From NCBI GenBank assembly GCA_948567375.1, contig OX419758.1, positions 44,335,001-44,399,000 of the forward strand: DNA of 64,000 nucleotides, read 5' to 3'. The notes below the pieces were generated by a model. It was not told the origin of the DNA. It saw only the letters and a list, made by a program, of their open reading frames with translations, and did no database searches. The DNA comes from Lunularia cruciata (lineage: Eukaryota > Streptophyta > Marchantiopsida > Lunulariales > Lunulariaceae). The first letter of the stretch is position 1, and each line of letters begins with the position of its first letter. Below are positions 1 to 11,814 of the stretch, one piece after another. The position numbers and the translations under genes are program-made.

Positions 1-14
1 AATTTTGAAGCAGA

Positions 15-176
15 AGAGACTGTGTTCAAGCTGGACCTCGCAGGATACCTTTCATATCTGCTGCATTCGCAGGAGAGTTTACTTCCTGGACTTCGCTTGA
101 CTGGATGACCTACATTGTGTCCAGCATGATCAAGATGCAGGGCGATCGAGAACTCAAGTTTATTGTAGATTGAAAC
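15..176 (+). other. possible coding tail, unidentified
   Basis: An open stretch of 53 codons runs from base 15 to a TGA at 174-176 and reads with a coding-like composition; the segment around 90-130 gives FTSWTSLDWMTYIVSSM. A stop lies just upstream at 6-8, so it would have to be a terminal exon entered by splicing. Frame 1 is also open for the first 108 bases, so chance is not excluded. I do not recognise a family. Bases 177-500 hold a TATA-like TATAAAAAAG near 204 and a run of ten G near 442, and no recognisable gene. Confidence 0.2.
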
Positions 177-506
177 TAGAGAGTATAAGCAGCACACGAC
201 ATTGTATAAAAAAGGGATTGTCGAGGCTATGTTTTTAGATCCTCCAAAATATGAATGTTTGGAAGACGCCAAAAATACCCCGGTAAGTCTGAAGGGAAGG
301 AAATATGCATGTCGGTATTTTCGACGATGTCTTCCCTTGGTTCTCTGTCTTTTCCTGATCTCCTACATTCACCTGTTCCCTTCGAATCAGAAGACTACAG
401 TATATGGGTTTGAAGGCCAAAAGGTTAAATAGTCTATACCCGGGGGGGGGGAAGAAACACAAAAAGGAAAAAGGGAGCAACGAGCCTGAGGTGGTCCTAA
501 GGGAAA

Positions 507-660
507 ATGCTGAAATCCGACGTGGGACTTCTGCCCCAGCCAGACATGGGAAAGAAAGGTGCTAAAATCCGACGTAAAACTACGACCCCAGCCAAACAAG
601 GGAAAAAGAATAATTTAATCCCAAAAAAACTACAGCCCGCAACCGAACAAGGAAAATTTA
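507..660 (+). repeat. three-unit minisatellite, about 53-bp period
   Basis: Three imperfect head-to-tail units begin near 508, 561 and 612. The first two share TGCTGAAATCCGACGT / TGCTAAAATCCGACGT followed by a CCCCAGCCA block and a purine-rich end. The third is more diverged (AATCCCAAAAAAACTACAGC). No gene is seen here. Confidence 0.6.
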
Positions 661-779
661 TTTATTTATTTATTTTTGAAGGGGTTAATATATATCGGTA
701 AATGGGGGAGAAGAAATCCTAAGCTCAATGGGAACTCTTAAAGCCCGCCCGCCGCGTCCATGAAGACCTAAGGCTTGAA

Positions 780-1100
780 CGCCGTTCCGAGCGGTTGGCA
801 ACCTCGAAGCGAGTCCCGAAACTTCAAGGCGAGCTCTGAAGGAAAACACATTTTCACAACCTTGAACCTGAAGGCTGGAAGGGAATCTCGTCACAATACC
901 TTTTACACCCCTGAATTTTGAAACTCAACGCGAGCCCGGGAACTCCGAGGCCTGTCCTCAGAACTGCAAGGCGAGCTCCAAAGTAAAACATATTTTTACC
1001 ACACTAAATTTCGAAGCTCAAAGCTGGCCCCGAAACTGCGAGCTTCTCCCAGGAACTTCGGGCCGAGTACACAAATAAAACACAATTTTGTATACAAATT
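780..1100 (+). repeat. degenerate tandem repeat, CpG-rich
   Basis: A block beginning CTTCAAGGCGAGCTC at about 822 recurs as CTGCAAGGCGAGCTC at about 964. It appears again, more diverged, near 1,057 (CTTCGGGCCGAG). Each is followed by AARTAAAACAYA plus a T-rich run. Spacings are about 142 and 93 bp, so units are unequal. CpG is much commoner here than in the bulk of the window. No coding potential is evident. Confidence 0.55.
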
Positions 1101-1503
1101 CAATTCACATACAAGAACAAATCCGTTCCAACGTAGACAACCCACTGCCACGTGAGTCCACGTCCAGCAATAGGGTGTGGAGCAGGACTGTACCCGCAAG
1201 TACGCTTTACGGAAAGTTAGAAGTACACAAGTTTTAACGCATTCTCGGGACCTGAAGAGAAGACGTTCCACCTTTCGAGAGAAGACTGTTACTACAGTAA
1301 TACAATCGGTTCTTGGAAAGTAAAATTTGTAAGGTAGAGTATCAAGTACCCTTAAAAGAAATTTTATGAATGTCCATAGGTTTTTGGTATCGATAAATAA
1401 ACAATCCCGTAAATCTGTATACGAATCGAGGAAAAGGCTTTACGGGTAGAGGGGGTTCAGTTTTACCGTCCGAATTATTCTTCAATGACCATTTGTGGAC
1501 CAG

Positions 1504-1584
1504 ATGAGATGTCAAGGATTACTTGACATCTCATGCGTAGAGTATCGAGTATTTGAAATTGTGTTCTCTCTCGAGGAGAGAGAA
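1504..1584. repeat. two perfect short hairpins 29 bp apart
   Basis: Hairpin 1 has 13-bp perfect arms, ATGAGATGTCAAG (1504-1516) and its complement (1522-1534), with a 5-base loop. Hairpin 2 has 8-bp arms, TTCTCTCT (1564-1571) and AGAGAGAA (1577-1584), also with a 5-base loop. The rest of 1,100-2,290 shows no gene or recognisable element. Confidence 0.7.
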
Positions 1585-2293
1585 TATGATCACAACAATG
1601 TTGGGTGGGGGAAGACAGAAGTGTTCCACCTAGGTTGAAGTGGCCGTCTTTAAATTTCAAATGCTTGATTGAACATTTAAAATTTAAAGATAAACAATAC
1701 CCTACTATCTATAAATATTTTTTGGTCAGAGAATACACTACCAGTAAAATATTTACGGTTATAGGTACTCTACCGATAAATTTCTTCTGAATTCTAAATG
1801 TAATACTTGTAAATGCTTTTCTGAATACCATAAATAATTATGGATAAACATAAAAACGAAAACTTCCAAATCAAAAACCCCCTAATGTACTGTTCAATCT
1901 CACACACGTACCTAGAATCCATTTAACGGAACCATGGCTCCCTGCGGAAGGAGATGCAGCAACACAAGCAATAAAAGAATCATGATTCCATGCAATACAC
2001 TTGTATAAAGGGCAAACGGCAAGGTGCTATAATACGTGCTCATAAAACTGAGCAACAAAGATGCCACAACCGGCAAAGATGCGATTTGGCACCCGCCGCA
2101 TACGAAGAGCTTGAAGACCCAAAAATCTTTCTCTGCGCAAAAGCAGCTTTATGGAGTTGACCAATCCAGAATCCGAACAGTCTTACTCGACCTTTCTTTC
2201 CTGCTCAAATTCAAGGCTCGTGCTCTGTGTAGGGTGAGAACTGGACAGGGTTGACGGGGAATAAAGACCCTTGTGAATCCAGTCCTGAAAACC

Positions 2294-2480
2294 TCATCTG
2301 CAAAAGGTAAACACGTGGAGGTGACTGCACTTGTTACCGGTACTGCTTACAGAAAGAAAAAAGGCGACCGCGTAGGAAAAATGAAGGATGGGAAGACCCC
2401 CCCTCAAGCCGTACAAGGGAGAGACAAAAAAGATAACATGGGGAAGCCCCAATAAACACAGAAACACATTTTGTATTCGA
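2294..2480 (-). repeat. dispersed repeat with GGCGACCGCGTAGGA core
   Basis: The plus strand carries GGCGACCGCGTAGGA at about 2364, followed by AAAAATGAAGGATGGGAAGA and a C-run, then a less conserved stretch. The same block occurs twice in tandem on the minus strand at 27.5-27.7 kb and once near 38,372. At 27.5 kb it lies just past the end of a plus-strand LINE, which suggests a LINE 3' untranslated region; the copy here would then belong to a minus-strand LINE whose coding part is lost. A 159-codon open frame spans 2,294-2,773 on the minus strand, but I attribute it to the repeat and not to a gene. Confidence 0.5.
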
Positions 2481-2774
2481 AGCTGGAGTCCGTGTTGGAA
2501 AGTGTACCGACTACGACCACAAGCAACAACTGTTCCTCGCAGGTATGTCATGGTCGCCACATGGCTATAGCTACACAGGTTGAAAATCCGAAATATTATG
2601 TAATGTAGGGAATAAACATTCGCGGATGAACACCGTAAAAGGTGGGCTGCAGTAGTTTGCAGCTTCTGCGTTCCAAAGAATGAAGACCGAGCCAGAGCCA
2701 AATAGTAAAACTCGAACGAAAGAAGGAACTGAGTCACATAGTATACCGCAAACAAAAAGAAGAGGGAATCCAAG

Positions 2775-5012
2775 GCACTAAAAAGTATTTAAAAGGAAAA
2801 AGAGAAGAAGAGTGTCATCTTTCGCGAAAAGGGAAACTTTTTAAGATATAAAAAGTGATAACGTCAGCTCTAGACATGGACACGAGCGCACTTCATAAAA
2901 CACAAACCAAAGGAGAAGCGATAAGAAATGTCAAATTACTCCCTTGTAAGAATCGACGGTCAACAGACGTCAGAATAGAACCGCGCGACTAGAAAAGACA
3001 ACAGAACAGAGCTTTCACATGGCCTCCTCAATAATTCTTCGTGTCATCGTGCCTTGTTTGAGTCTCCGAGCGCGTACAGAGAACATCATGTTTAATGCAG
3101 ATGTACAACAACCGGTATACGACAACTTCTGACTTTAATGGTATTCTTGGACTTTTTCAGAATAGTAGCGCCTTTATTGTCCGACACTGTAAACAATATA
3201 ACATCTGTGCTCTTCTTGTTAGGCTAAATGGCCGTGTCCTCCTGCTCGTGCTGCATACAACTTTACGCGTTTATGCCGAACATGTAAGACCCAGTCATTC
3301 CTCCGTTTAAACGCTACTTTCGGGAAGCTTTTCCACGGCCAGTACCTTCTTGTCAACCCGTATAAGTTCGGAGAGCATGCTTTGCTACCTGCATTGCCTT
3401 CGCTGCAACAGTTACTCGTGAAAGGTTTACTTCACGAGTGCCTGCGGTGACTACGACCAAGCGAAGGCACACCCCATTAGAGGAAGATCTATGTAAATAG
3501 TGACTGTCGGATGATCGTACACCTCTCCTAGATCCAGAAACGAGTACAACCATATCTGTCACGTTTTATAAAGACCGATTTTTTTTATATTTTAGTTTAT
3601 TTTAAATATAATCAAACATATATTTAAATTAGGTTTATTTAGATTGAGTTTTCTCAACAATAGAAATGGTGCCTTCACACGTGTTGTTAGGAGATTCTCG
3701 GAACGGTCAAATTCCCTACGAAACTCATCATATAGTCAATGAGCAGTTTTGAATTCTGGTCCCCAGCAACACTGCACAAAGATATTGAAACTCATGATTC
3801 CTCACATGGACGTGAGTAATTTAATAAATTTACGGGATTCGAACTTCCTTTACAATTTTTATTGCACCTACAAAAGTCTTTAACAGCAGATGGTTTCAAT
3901 AAGTATCAACTTAGAGTTCTTGTTTGATCCACTGTTTCAGAAAACACACTATACTTGTAAATCTTAAAATAATTTGGGTATACTTCAATTGTAGAAATCT
4001 TCAAATACTTTGATCTTTTGAGTTAATTCTTTGGCGTCTTGAGTAAACCCTTAAAACTTAAAATATTTTGGTTCTTTTGAGTTAAAATTTCATTTTATCC
4101 ATAATTGGATAGTGGGGTATAATTTACATTAACATGATGTTGAAAGAAAAATCCATGATATGTATTATGAGTTTCCAATTTCATAATTTAAATACTTCTA
4201 AAAACTCAGATTTCTGTGTTTTTTGAGAAGTTTTAGGAGAAAGTGAAGAACTTTTATATCACAGTAAGAGCGTGTACAAAATGTTTTGATATATACCAAA
4301 AAAATTTATGGTAGGGTACTCCCCTCCAAAGTCTTTAAAGTAATTTTTATATATTCTTTCTTACTCAACTATAATTGATCGAAGTGGTCTTCATTTTCAA
4401 CTCATCCTTGTATCTCTCCTTCGAGCGCATAACAAAGTGGTCTTTGTTCTTGACCTACGCCTCTCTCTCTCTCTCTCTCTTGGGCTTGTGAATCACCAGC
4501 CATACCAATAGACTACGCTACTACCTCATTGCCCCGACCATAGTAAGTGTAACTGAATCTACGATGACCGGAACCATTGGGGATATCATCATGATATGCA
4601 TCTCTCCATTTGCACGTGGAAGTTTCTGGAATTTAAAATTATTGATAAATATAATTGCAAATGTAGGTAAATCCTTTACAATTAACCAATAAGTAGTACC
4701 AAATATAACTACCACGATGCTTCTCCAACTCCACAACTCCTCTTTGGCTTAGTGAATCAAGCACAACAAAAAAATCCCCTTGCATACAAATCCAATATTC
4801 AATATTTATCTAAAAGCATGATGATCAAATGCATCAAAGCTTAAGACTTTTGATATACGATGACACTAAAATTATTAGTTGGATGCTTTAGTTTTGCTAT
4901 AATTTTATATCTCATCATCTACTAGAGGAGGATCTACTGTACTTTACTTTTACCTTGCACCAAGGTGAAATTATTCATGGATTAGGTTTCTTCTTTCATT
5001 CAAGATTTATTT
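2775..5012. other. no gene seen; AT-rich unannotated DNA
   Basis: I see only short accidental open frames here. A (CT)10 microsatellite lies at 4461-4480. A partly repeated phrase, TTTTGAGTTAA, recurs near 4,018 and 4,077. CpG frequency falls sharply after about 3,600. Confidence 0.6.
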
Positions 5013-7940
5013 TTGAGCCTATTGTCTCTCCCTCAAGATGAACCTCTTAAGCTATTAAATGTAGCATATCATGGACTAAGGTGGTGGACCAAATTCCATG
5101 ACACTCCTCCAAGATTACAACTCCAAGATACATCCAAGACTAAATTTGTTGCTCACTCAAGAACTCCATGAGAGAAAGATAGTTAAAAATGAATGGATGA
5201 GGAGTACTTCCTCATCCCTAGTTCATATATTTATAAAATAATTAACATACAAAATTTACTAAATACTAGAGTAACTCAATTTACTAGGCACATAGGCCTA
5301 CATAGTCTAAAGTCTAAGGGAATATCAGAAATGGAAATAGTCACATGATGTTAACTTTATCCAAAAATGAAGTCAAGGATCACTTCACATGCACTATCCT
5401 TGGACTATAGAAAAATTTACACTAAAGGAGCTTCCAGACCCAAGAGTTTCTAACTCTTTCTTCAAAGCAAAATATCAAGGAAAAATTCAAATTCAATCCA
5501 CCCAAATAGTGGTGCCACTCTTTCAAACCTCTATTTTGTACAAGAGGTGGATGGGTTTCACCACATCCTTCCTTCTCTCCATTTTCTTCCTCATAGTTCC
5601 TTCCTCCATGAAAAGTGGGATTTAGACAATTCCTTTATATGTGATTCTACCCCACAATTGAAACAATATTTATTATTGAAATTGCTGGTTGATTGGCTTA
5701 CTCTATATGGATAGTAATCATAATACATAGGCTTTCTCTAAACATTATAGTCCACCTCTTTCTTCTCCCATAGTTCCATTATATTGATCTTGAGATCTTC
5801 AATTTGCTTAATGATGCTTTGAAGTGGATCTTTTGATGGATGTGCAAGAATTGGGGCAACTATTACTTGTGGTGCAACCCTTCTCACAAAACATCAGAAG
5901 CCTCTCCACACTTGGAAACTTGTGTAGATGCATAACCTTATTCAAAACCAAAGTACTATCATCTCCTTCCAAACTCTTCCATACAAGCCATGATCTTGGG
6001 CATGCTTACCTTGGAAGAAGGTTTCTCATACCTCACCTTATTCAAACTATGGTTTCAATCCTCACAAAAAATTATGGTGAGCATGGATATTGTCCCAATC
6101 ATGGTAGTCCCCACATCATCTCTAGTATTTCTTGACACTATGCAAAACCAAGACTCTAACTCTCCACTCTTTTTACACTCGCTTTCTCTCCATCTCCTTG
6201 CTTAAGGAAGGTAACCTCATCATCAAGAAGAGATTTCTTAATTAGTTTGGTAGTCAAACTCTCCCAAGACTCCTCTTAGTGATCTCTCCTATCTTTCTTC
6301 TTATATTCTTACTCATACCATAAAAGAGCTACATTAAAAAAATCAAGGAATAATGAGACACACTCATTCTTTATCCTCTCATTTTTGCCTATACCAACCC
6401 TCTTAAAAGTCTCTCACAAAAGTTTCTACATCTTTTCTATCCTTGCCTAAAATTGGAAGTATCTCTATCTTAGCCTCTTAGTACCTTTCTCCTCTCTCAA
6501 TTTTATTTTCTCTTGCTCTCACCCTTTACCTAATAGAATACAAACATGAAAAGCTCCATTCAAGTGAAGTAAACTACATGTAGTATGAAAGTTTTAGATT
6601 ACTCATAGATCTTTATTGCATAATTAGATTCTAGAGAGAATATAAAATGGATCCTCATGGATAATTAATCTATCAGTTGAAAGGTTATCTCTATCATTAT
6701 ATTGAGAAGTATTAGATGAAGAAAGTTTCTCTATGGCAGTACTAAGATTCTCTTTAAGATCTCTAATCAAGGTCTCCAAATTGCTACTACTCCATTACCC
6801 TCATAGAACTTCTACTCCACAAACCTCACATAAACTTTTAAATCTTATATCTCTTTCCTCCTAATCTTGGTGAAGAAATTAAACATACAATCCCAAGTCA
6901 AGTAAGCATCTCCATTGTCTCAATATCTCACTCTCAAAGCTCAATAGATGTGAATTTGCTCTATGTCCCTTCTCTCCACATAAAAATCACTTGGAATTAT
7001 GTTTTCCTCTAGGTGAGGAAATTTTTTGTGTCCCCTCAATGATCTCTTCACATTCTATTTTTAACTGTCTTCTTCTCAAATCATCCACTACAATCACTTG
7101 AAATCCTTTTGGAGAACGTTACATAACGTCAACTTCCACTCCATGCTCCAAAGGTGAATGTAAACATTTGAACATACTTTTAGTTATTCTTAAATTCCCC
7201 ATGCATGAGAACTCAACACTCCAAAAGTAACACTTCCTCACCATGTCAATCATTTCTCTTAAATGGTAAATCATATTCCTTAAAAAAATTTACACATAAG
7301 AAGCACTTTAGTGCTTCTTTTGGCACAAAATTTGTACACTTTTAATTGAGCTATGCATTGAGCACCTCTATGTTCAACACACCTATTTCTAAATCCAAAT
7401 TATTCTAGAAATACATAAATTATTACTTTCTCTACTTAAATAATCTCTCCAGGTTCTTATGCTAAAAGGTAGCTTATATATCATTTAATTTTCTTTAAAA
7501 GTTTCAAGGTAATCCAATCCAAAAGTCTAAGACTCAAGCCATTACTCATGTGCAAACTCTAAAAAAATAATAGTTGCATATGAGAAGATAATAATTACCT
7601 TCTCATACCTAGTTGATATACTTGCAAAATACTTACACACAAATTTACTTATTCTATATCACTCAATTTATTAAGCAACAAGTCACCTATGATGAAATTC
7701 TAAAGAAATATCTAAACTTATGACAATAAATCCATAAGCATGTGGTCTTATCTTGATCACAACAACTGAATCAAGTATTCTTTCATATGGGCACCCATGG
7801 ACTAAAGAATTTGCCCCAAAATAGCTTATGGTTGCACCAAGAGTTCTCAATATTTTCATCATCCAAAAATCTATGAATAATAAAAACTCAATAACTAAAA
7901 TTCAAAATATTGTGCTCACTCTTTCAAATGCACCTATAAT
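5013..7940 (-). mobile_element. internally deleted Ty3-type element, minus strand
   Basis: Two degraded LTR copies flank gag and leader sequence. The low-coordinate LTR is about 5,013-5,560, and the high-coordinate LTR about 7,520-7,940. Both match the LTR at 62,608-63,290 in the same orientation, sharing ACTCCTCCAAG, GCTCACT and CATGTGGTCTTATCTTGA-type blocks. The interior 5,570-6,240 aligns with gag at 58,255-59,030, and 6,240-7,260 aligns with 60,940-61,860. No reverse transcriptase or integrase lies between the 3' LTR and gag, so pol is deleted. This copy is more decayed than the 52.3-63.3 kb element, and it lacks the 1.9-kb insert found there. Exact ends are not resolved. Confidence 0.7.
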
Positions 7941-8421
7941 GAGGCATTTTAATAATGGGTTTATGGGCACCATAAATTTCCATACAAAACTTTACAAGAA
8001 GTAAAACAAATCCTTTAAAAGGCACAATGGGGAACTCGGACTTCATGTGTAATATCCATAACCTCATAAAAAATTTTGGGTTACCTTTTTCATTACACAT
8101 AAAATTTTACGAGTTTTTGAATGACCGGTAGAACCCATCAAGAAAATATCGGCCAAAAATTTCTTGATATGACCTATTGAATCATTATAGGTAAAGTTAT
8201 TGAATAGTCCACTTCTTTTACAAGTACTTGTAAATGTTTTTACTGATTTTTATGATAACCCATAATTAACTCATAAGTCCTATTGTTGAAATGCTCCAAT
8301 AGTGTCACCTCTATCTTAACTATGACTAGCTCTATCCAATTATGGCTAATTTAGAAGCTTTGTTAAACTCATATATAAATAATATCTTATAACTACTTGC
8401 AATACCAATCTAAACATTCCA

Positions 8422-8428
<7 letters not shown>

Positions 8429-8500
<72 letters not shown>
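8429..8500. repeat. (AT)36 microsatellite
   Basis: An uninterrupted AT dinucleotide run. The flanks 7,940-8,820 show no gene. Confidence 0.97.
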
Positions 8501-8504
<4 letters not shown>

Positions 8505-8819
8505 GGTCTTAAAAATCAGATTATAAATATACTTTCGGTGATGGTTGATTCTCATTAAGATACAAAGTTAGAGCATGAAAAAATGAGATATAAATGTGAA
8601 AATCAATCCAAAAAATACTTATAAAAATAACTTGCCAAACAATGAAGTCCACCTTTTGTGCACGTAACTCTTATAACACCTCTTCAAGTATAATAAATTA
8701 TTATGAACATTGGAATATTCTCCACTTTCAATTTTTTAGTAAGCTAATTTGCTAATCACGTTAAACAAGATTACCATGTCAAAGTTGTCCTCTGTCCTTT
8801 ACATTATATCTATAAGGAA

Positions 8820-9740
8820 TATTTGCAATTCCCAAGGTAGAACCTCTCGTATTGATTGGAGTCCTTGAACTTCCTATAGTTTATTGTGCAATGGTACTAG
8901 GAACTTGTGGATCTCCTCTATGGGTCGGTTCATGCAAATCTCATCTATTTCTTCTTCCCCATATTTTGGCATTATCATGCTTACGAAAGTAGGAAATAAA
9001 TGAAGAAATGGTATATTAGCAAGGTCCAACTCAATTGTGACATCTTTTACCACCACCTTTCCCTTCTTGCACTTTTACTTCCTACCTTAGGCTTTTCATT
9101 TTTCACTTGATATTTCTTCTTCATATCCTTGTCTTGTTAAAAGATACAAAGTAAAAGCACTATCAATAAAAGTTCATCCAAAGATAGAAATGCCACATAT
9201 CAAAATGATGATGAATTAGAGTTCAAGTGAAGTAACTTACCAAAGGTTTCTCAAAGGTCATGTAATGTTCATGCACCGTCTTCTTGCTGTAGTGAAGGGG
9301 ATGCATGTTCATTGCTTTTTCCCAACTATTTGGCAAATAATAACTTGTAAATCTAGTAATGCATGATCTTAAGTACCTTGTGTCTTTGACATCCCTTACA
9401 CATCTTGTCTAGTTTCTAAAGACTACAAGAGTAAGCACCTAAAGTATTGCCTCATCAAGTACTTAAAGTGTCCTCTAATAAAACCAGTTCATCTCCTCTT
9501 ACTTCCCAAGTTCATGAAATGTACCCTTTTGTGTCTTTATCTCATACTTCTCCAATATAGTGAGATTTTCTTTTATACTCTTTACAACTAACTCTCCTTT
9601 TTAGAAACAATCTAGAAGATGTTATCATTTGTAATAATGATCTTTTTCAAAGTAGACCTTGGCTTGCTCTTAAAGTAGACTTTGACTTGATATTTATGGA
9701 GAATCTATGAAATAGAATAATTTATTTTTTATTAAACAAT
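8820..9740 (-). pseudogene. decayed multi-exon gene relic, unidentified (copy 1)
   Basis: Read on the minus strand, this aligns with 34.5-35.3 kb. Best-conserved is an exon ending at 9,241 whose translation includes KTVHEHYMTFEKPLV and is followed at once by a consensus splice donor (G|GTAAGTTAC at 9,240). Copy 2 has the related exon end with G|GTAAGTTC at 34,882. A 60-codon frame at 8,874-9,056 contains IELDLANIPF, which matches DLANI in copy 2. Stops and frameshifts are frequent. I do not recognise the family. Retained splice signals argue against a processed copy; an old gene duplication or carriage by a transposon are both possible. Confidence 0.4.
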
Positions 9741-11640
9741 CTCATAAAGTTCTAGATTATACCAAAAAATTCACAAACATTGTCCACCATTATTAAAAAA
9801 TTTACTTATGACCCTTAAGCATAAAATGTAATCCTATGTTCCTCTTGTTCTTACAATATGCAACCTAAACTATTATATGGTGGTATTTTAATAAAAGAAT
9901 CAATTAATTTCATTCTAATATTCTCTAGTAAGGTGAGATAATATATTAAGACCTTATGCAACAAAATATGTGGAGAGCTTCACCAACCCAAAGTGAAATT
10001 GTGGAAGTTACTCATGTAGAAAAGATAAGGAATCATCATGCATCCTATCAATTTATGTAGTTATTCTTCTCAATCATTTCATACTAGAGAAAACTATAGT
10101 AGTTGCCATGACTAACATCATCAACACAGATTTTTAAAATCTTTTGCAATCAATTAAAAGCACTTCTCCGCTCCTTGAGTCATGACAGACCTTGACAATA
10201 TGTTTGTAGTCACTCTACTAGTTATGGTTAAATGGTGATTGTGTTTATTATCTCAAATAGAGGAGGTTCTAATATAACATTGTTTGATTTTGCTGCCAGC
10301 GGGGATATATGGAATGTAATCAGTATGTTTCTATTGCAAAAACAGTTAAGCTAGAATGCTAGAAGTTTTGAGAACTTATGATTATAGTTCTAAACTCCAT
10401 AATCAAATTTTGATTCTACATTTGAACCTTATGGCGGGTTACTAAATAAATTGAAAAAAAGGCAGTAATTAATTGATAAATTTGGGACCAGTCATGTTAC
10501 TACTGATTAATAGACTATATACTGCGCAATACTGTCCCGGCTCAAGCTTTATTGAGGAAGGTAAGAATAGACTTCTGTCCTGACGATGGAACGGGCACTT
10601 TTGCACTGGCCCGCCCAACCTTACGCTTAGCGTTCTGATTGGCCGATCAGATTACAACCAAGAAAATACGATCAGATTGTGGACCAAGAAAGTGCGTGGC
10701 CTAGTCAATGCCAAAGGTAATGAATGTATTGTTTTGTTCTTTTCATTGAACTTAATCGATTGCAGCTTTCCGCACTTAATTTGGACTTACAAAGCTGACG
10801 CTACAACGTTTATGCGAGAGACGGGTGTTTATGGTAACCCAGGTTACCGCCATAAGCTCCATTTGTATCATCATACATTTTCTGGATGGTAAATGACTGA
10901 CTCCTTATTGATTCTTAGCCGATCAAGTAAATAATTTATCTCCCTTATAAATTGTCATAACCATAATTGAGGAAAAATGTCTATGTTTTTAATTTCTATT
11001 CTTAGGATTTGAGAATCATTTGCCTGGTCAATTCACTCACTCCTTTGGGAGCAAAATCATAGGTGTTAATATCGTCTTTGAGTCAAATTTAATGATCAAT
11101 TCACTTTCATAAACAGAAACTGTAAAATTTTCACCAAAATAAAGTTATCTGTTCTATTCAATAAAATGGTGCCATACACAAATGCATTAATAAGTCATAT
11201 GAGAATTATTCCAGATAAATAAAACAGACTTCAATATTCTAACTCTTATATTGCCAAAAATATTTCTAACCGCAACAGTGTAAATAAGCTGCTTATTATT
11301 ACTTTCTAATTGAACAAAGAAATAATGAGCATGAAGTTTGTAAAGCTGAAATCCATATGGTTGGAGGACACTCTTGGTGTGCAATATTAAGCTACATTAC
11401 ATTCTTTGCCCTTTAAGTCCAAACCATACTCACAGACAAGAGGAAAAGACAAACTACATTTGATATGAACCTAGTGAAAAAGATAACTTAAGTTTTCAAA
11501 TTTGAATTTGATAGAAATTAGGCGTGCCATAAGATTCTTGTAAATTTATCAACTGATCTTGTAAACAAGGCATTTATGAACAAGTAAACTCTTAAAGCTA
11601 AAAAGATTTTGAGGTGTAAATTTTAGCCAACTTTTTCTTT
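9741..11640. other. no gene seen; small direct repeat at 10.64 kb
   Basis: Mostly AT-rich DNA without recognisable genes. Around 10,500-10,900 the composition is less AT-rich. A 26-bp direct repeat lies at about 10,644-10,695: GATCAGATTACAACCAAGAA then GATCAGATTGTGGACCAAGA. A 71-codon frame at 10,677-10,892 has no recognisable domain. Confidence 0.5.
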
Positions 11641-11659
11641 CATTAAAATTTAAATAACA

Positions 11660-11661
<2 letters not shown>

Positions 11662-11706
<45 letters not shown>
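11662..11706. repeat. (TA)n microsatellite
   Basis: About 22 uninterrupted TA units. Confidence 0.95.
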
Positions 11707-11708
<2 letters not shown>

Positions 11709-11814
11709 TATTTTTCATAATCCATAAATTTTATAAGACTATGGGAGTTTCCCCTAAGAATTTAGGTACCCTTCCTCCACACCTCGTAACAATTTATGAG
11801 ATCTCCGTAAATAG

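Noticed and set aside
2294-2773. 159-codon minus-strand open frame as a gene
   Set aside because: The frame coincides with the dispersed GGCGACCGCGTAGGA repeat, has membrane-like low-information composition, and no recognisable domain; its counterpart at 27.5 kb is non-coding.
8346-8555. 69-codon minus-strand open frame
   Set aside because: Its central third is the translation of an (AT)36 microsatellite.
10560-10900. possible host gene start with a CCAAT-like motif
   Set aside because: No splice structure, domain or long frame follows the motif.
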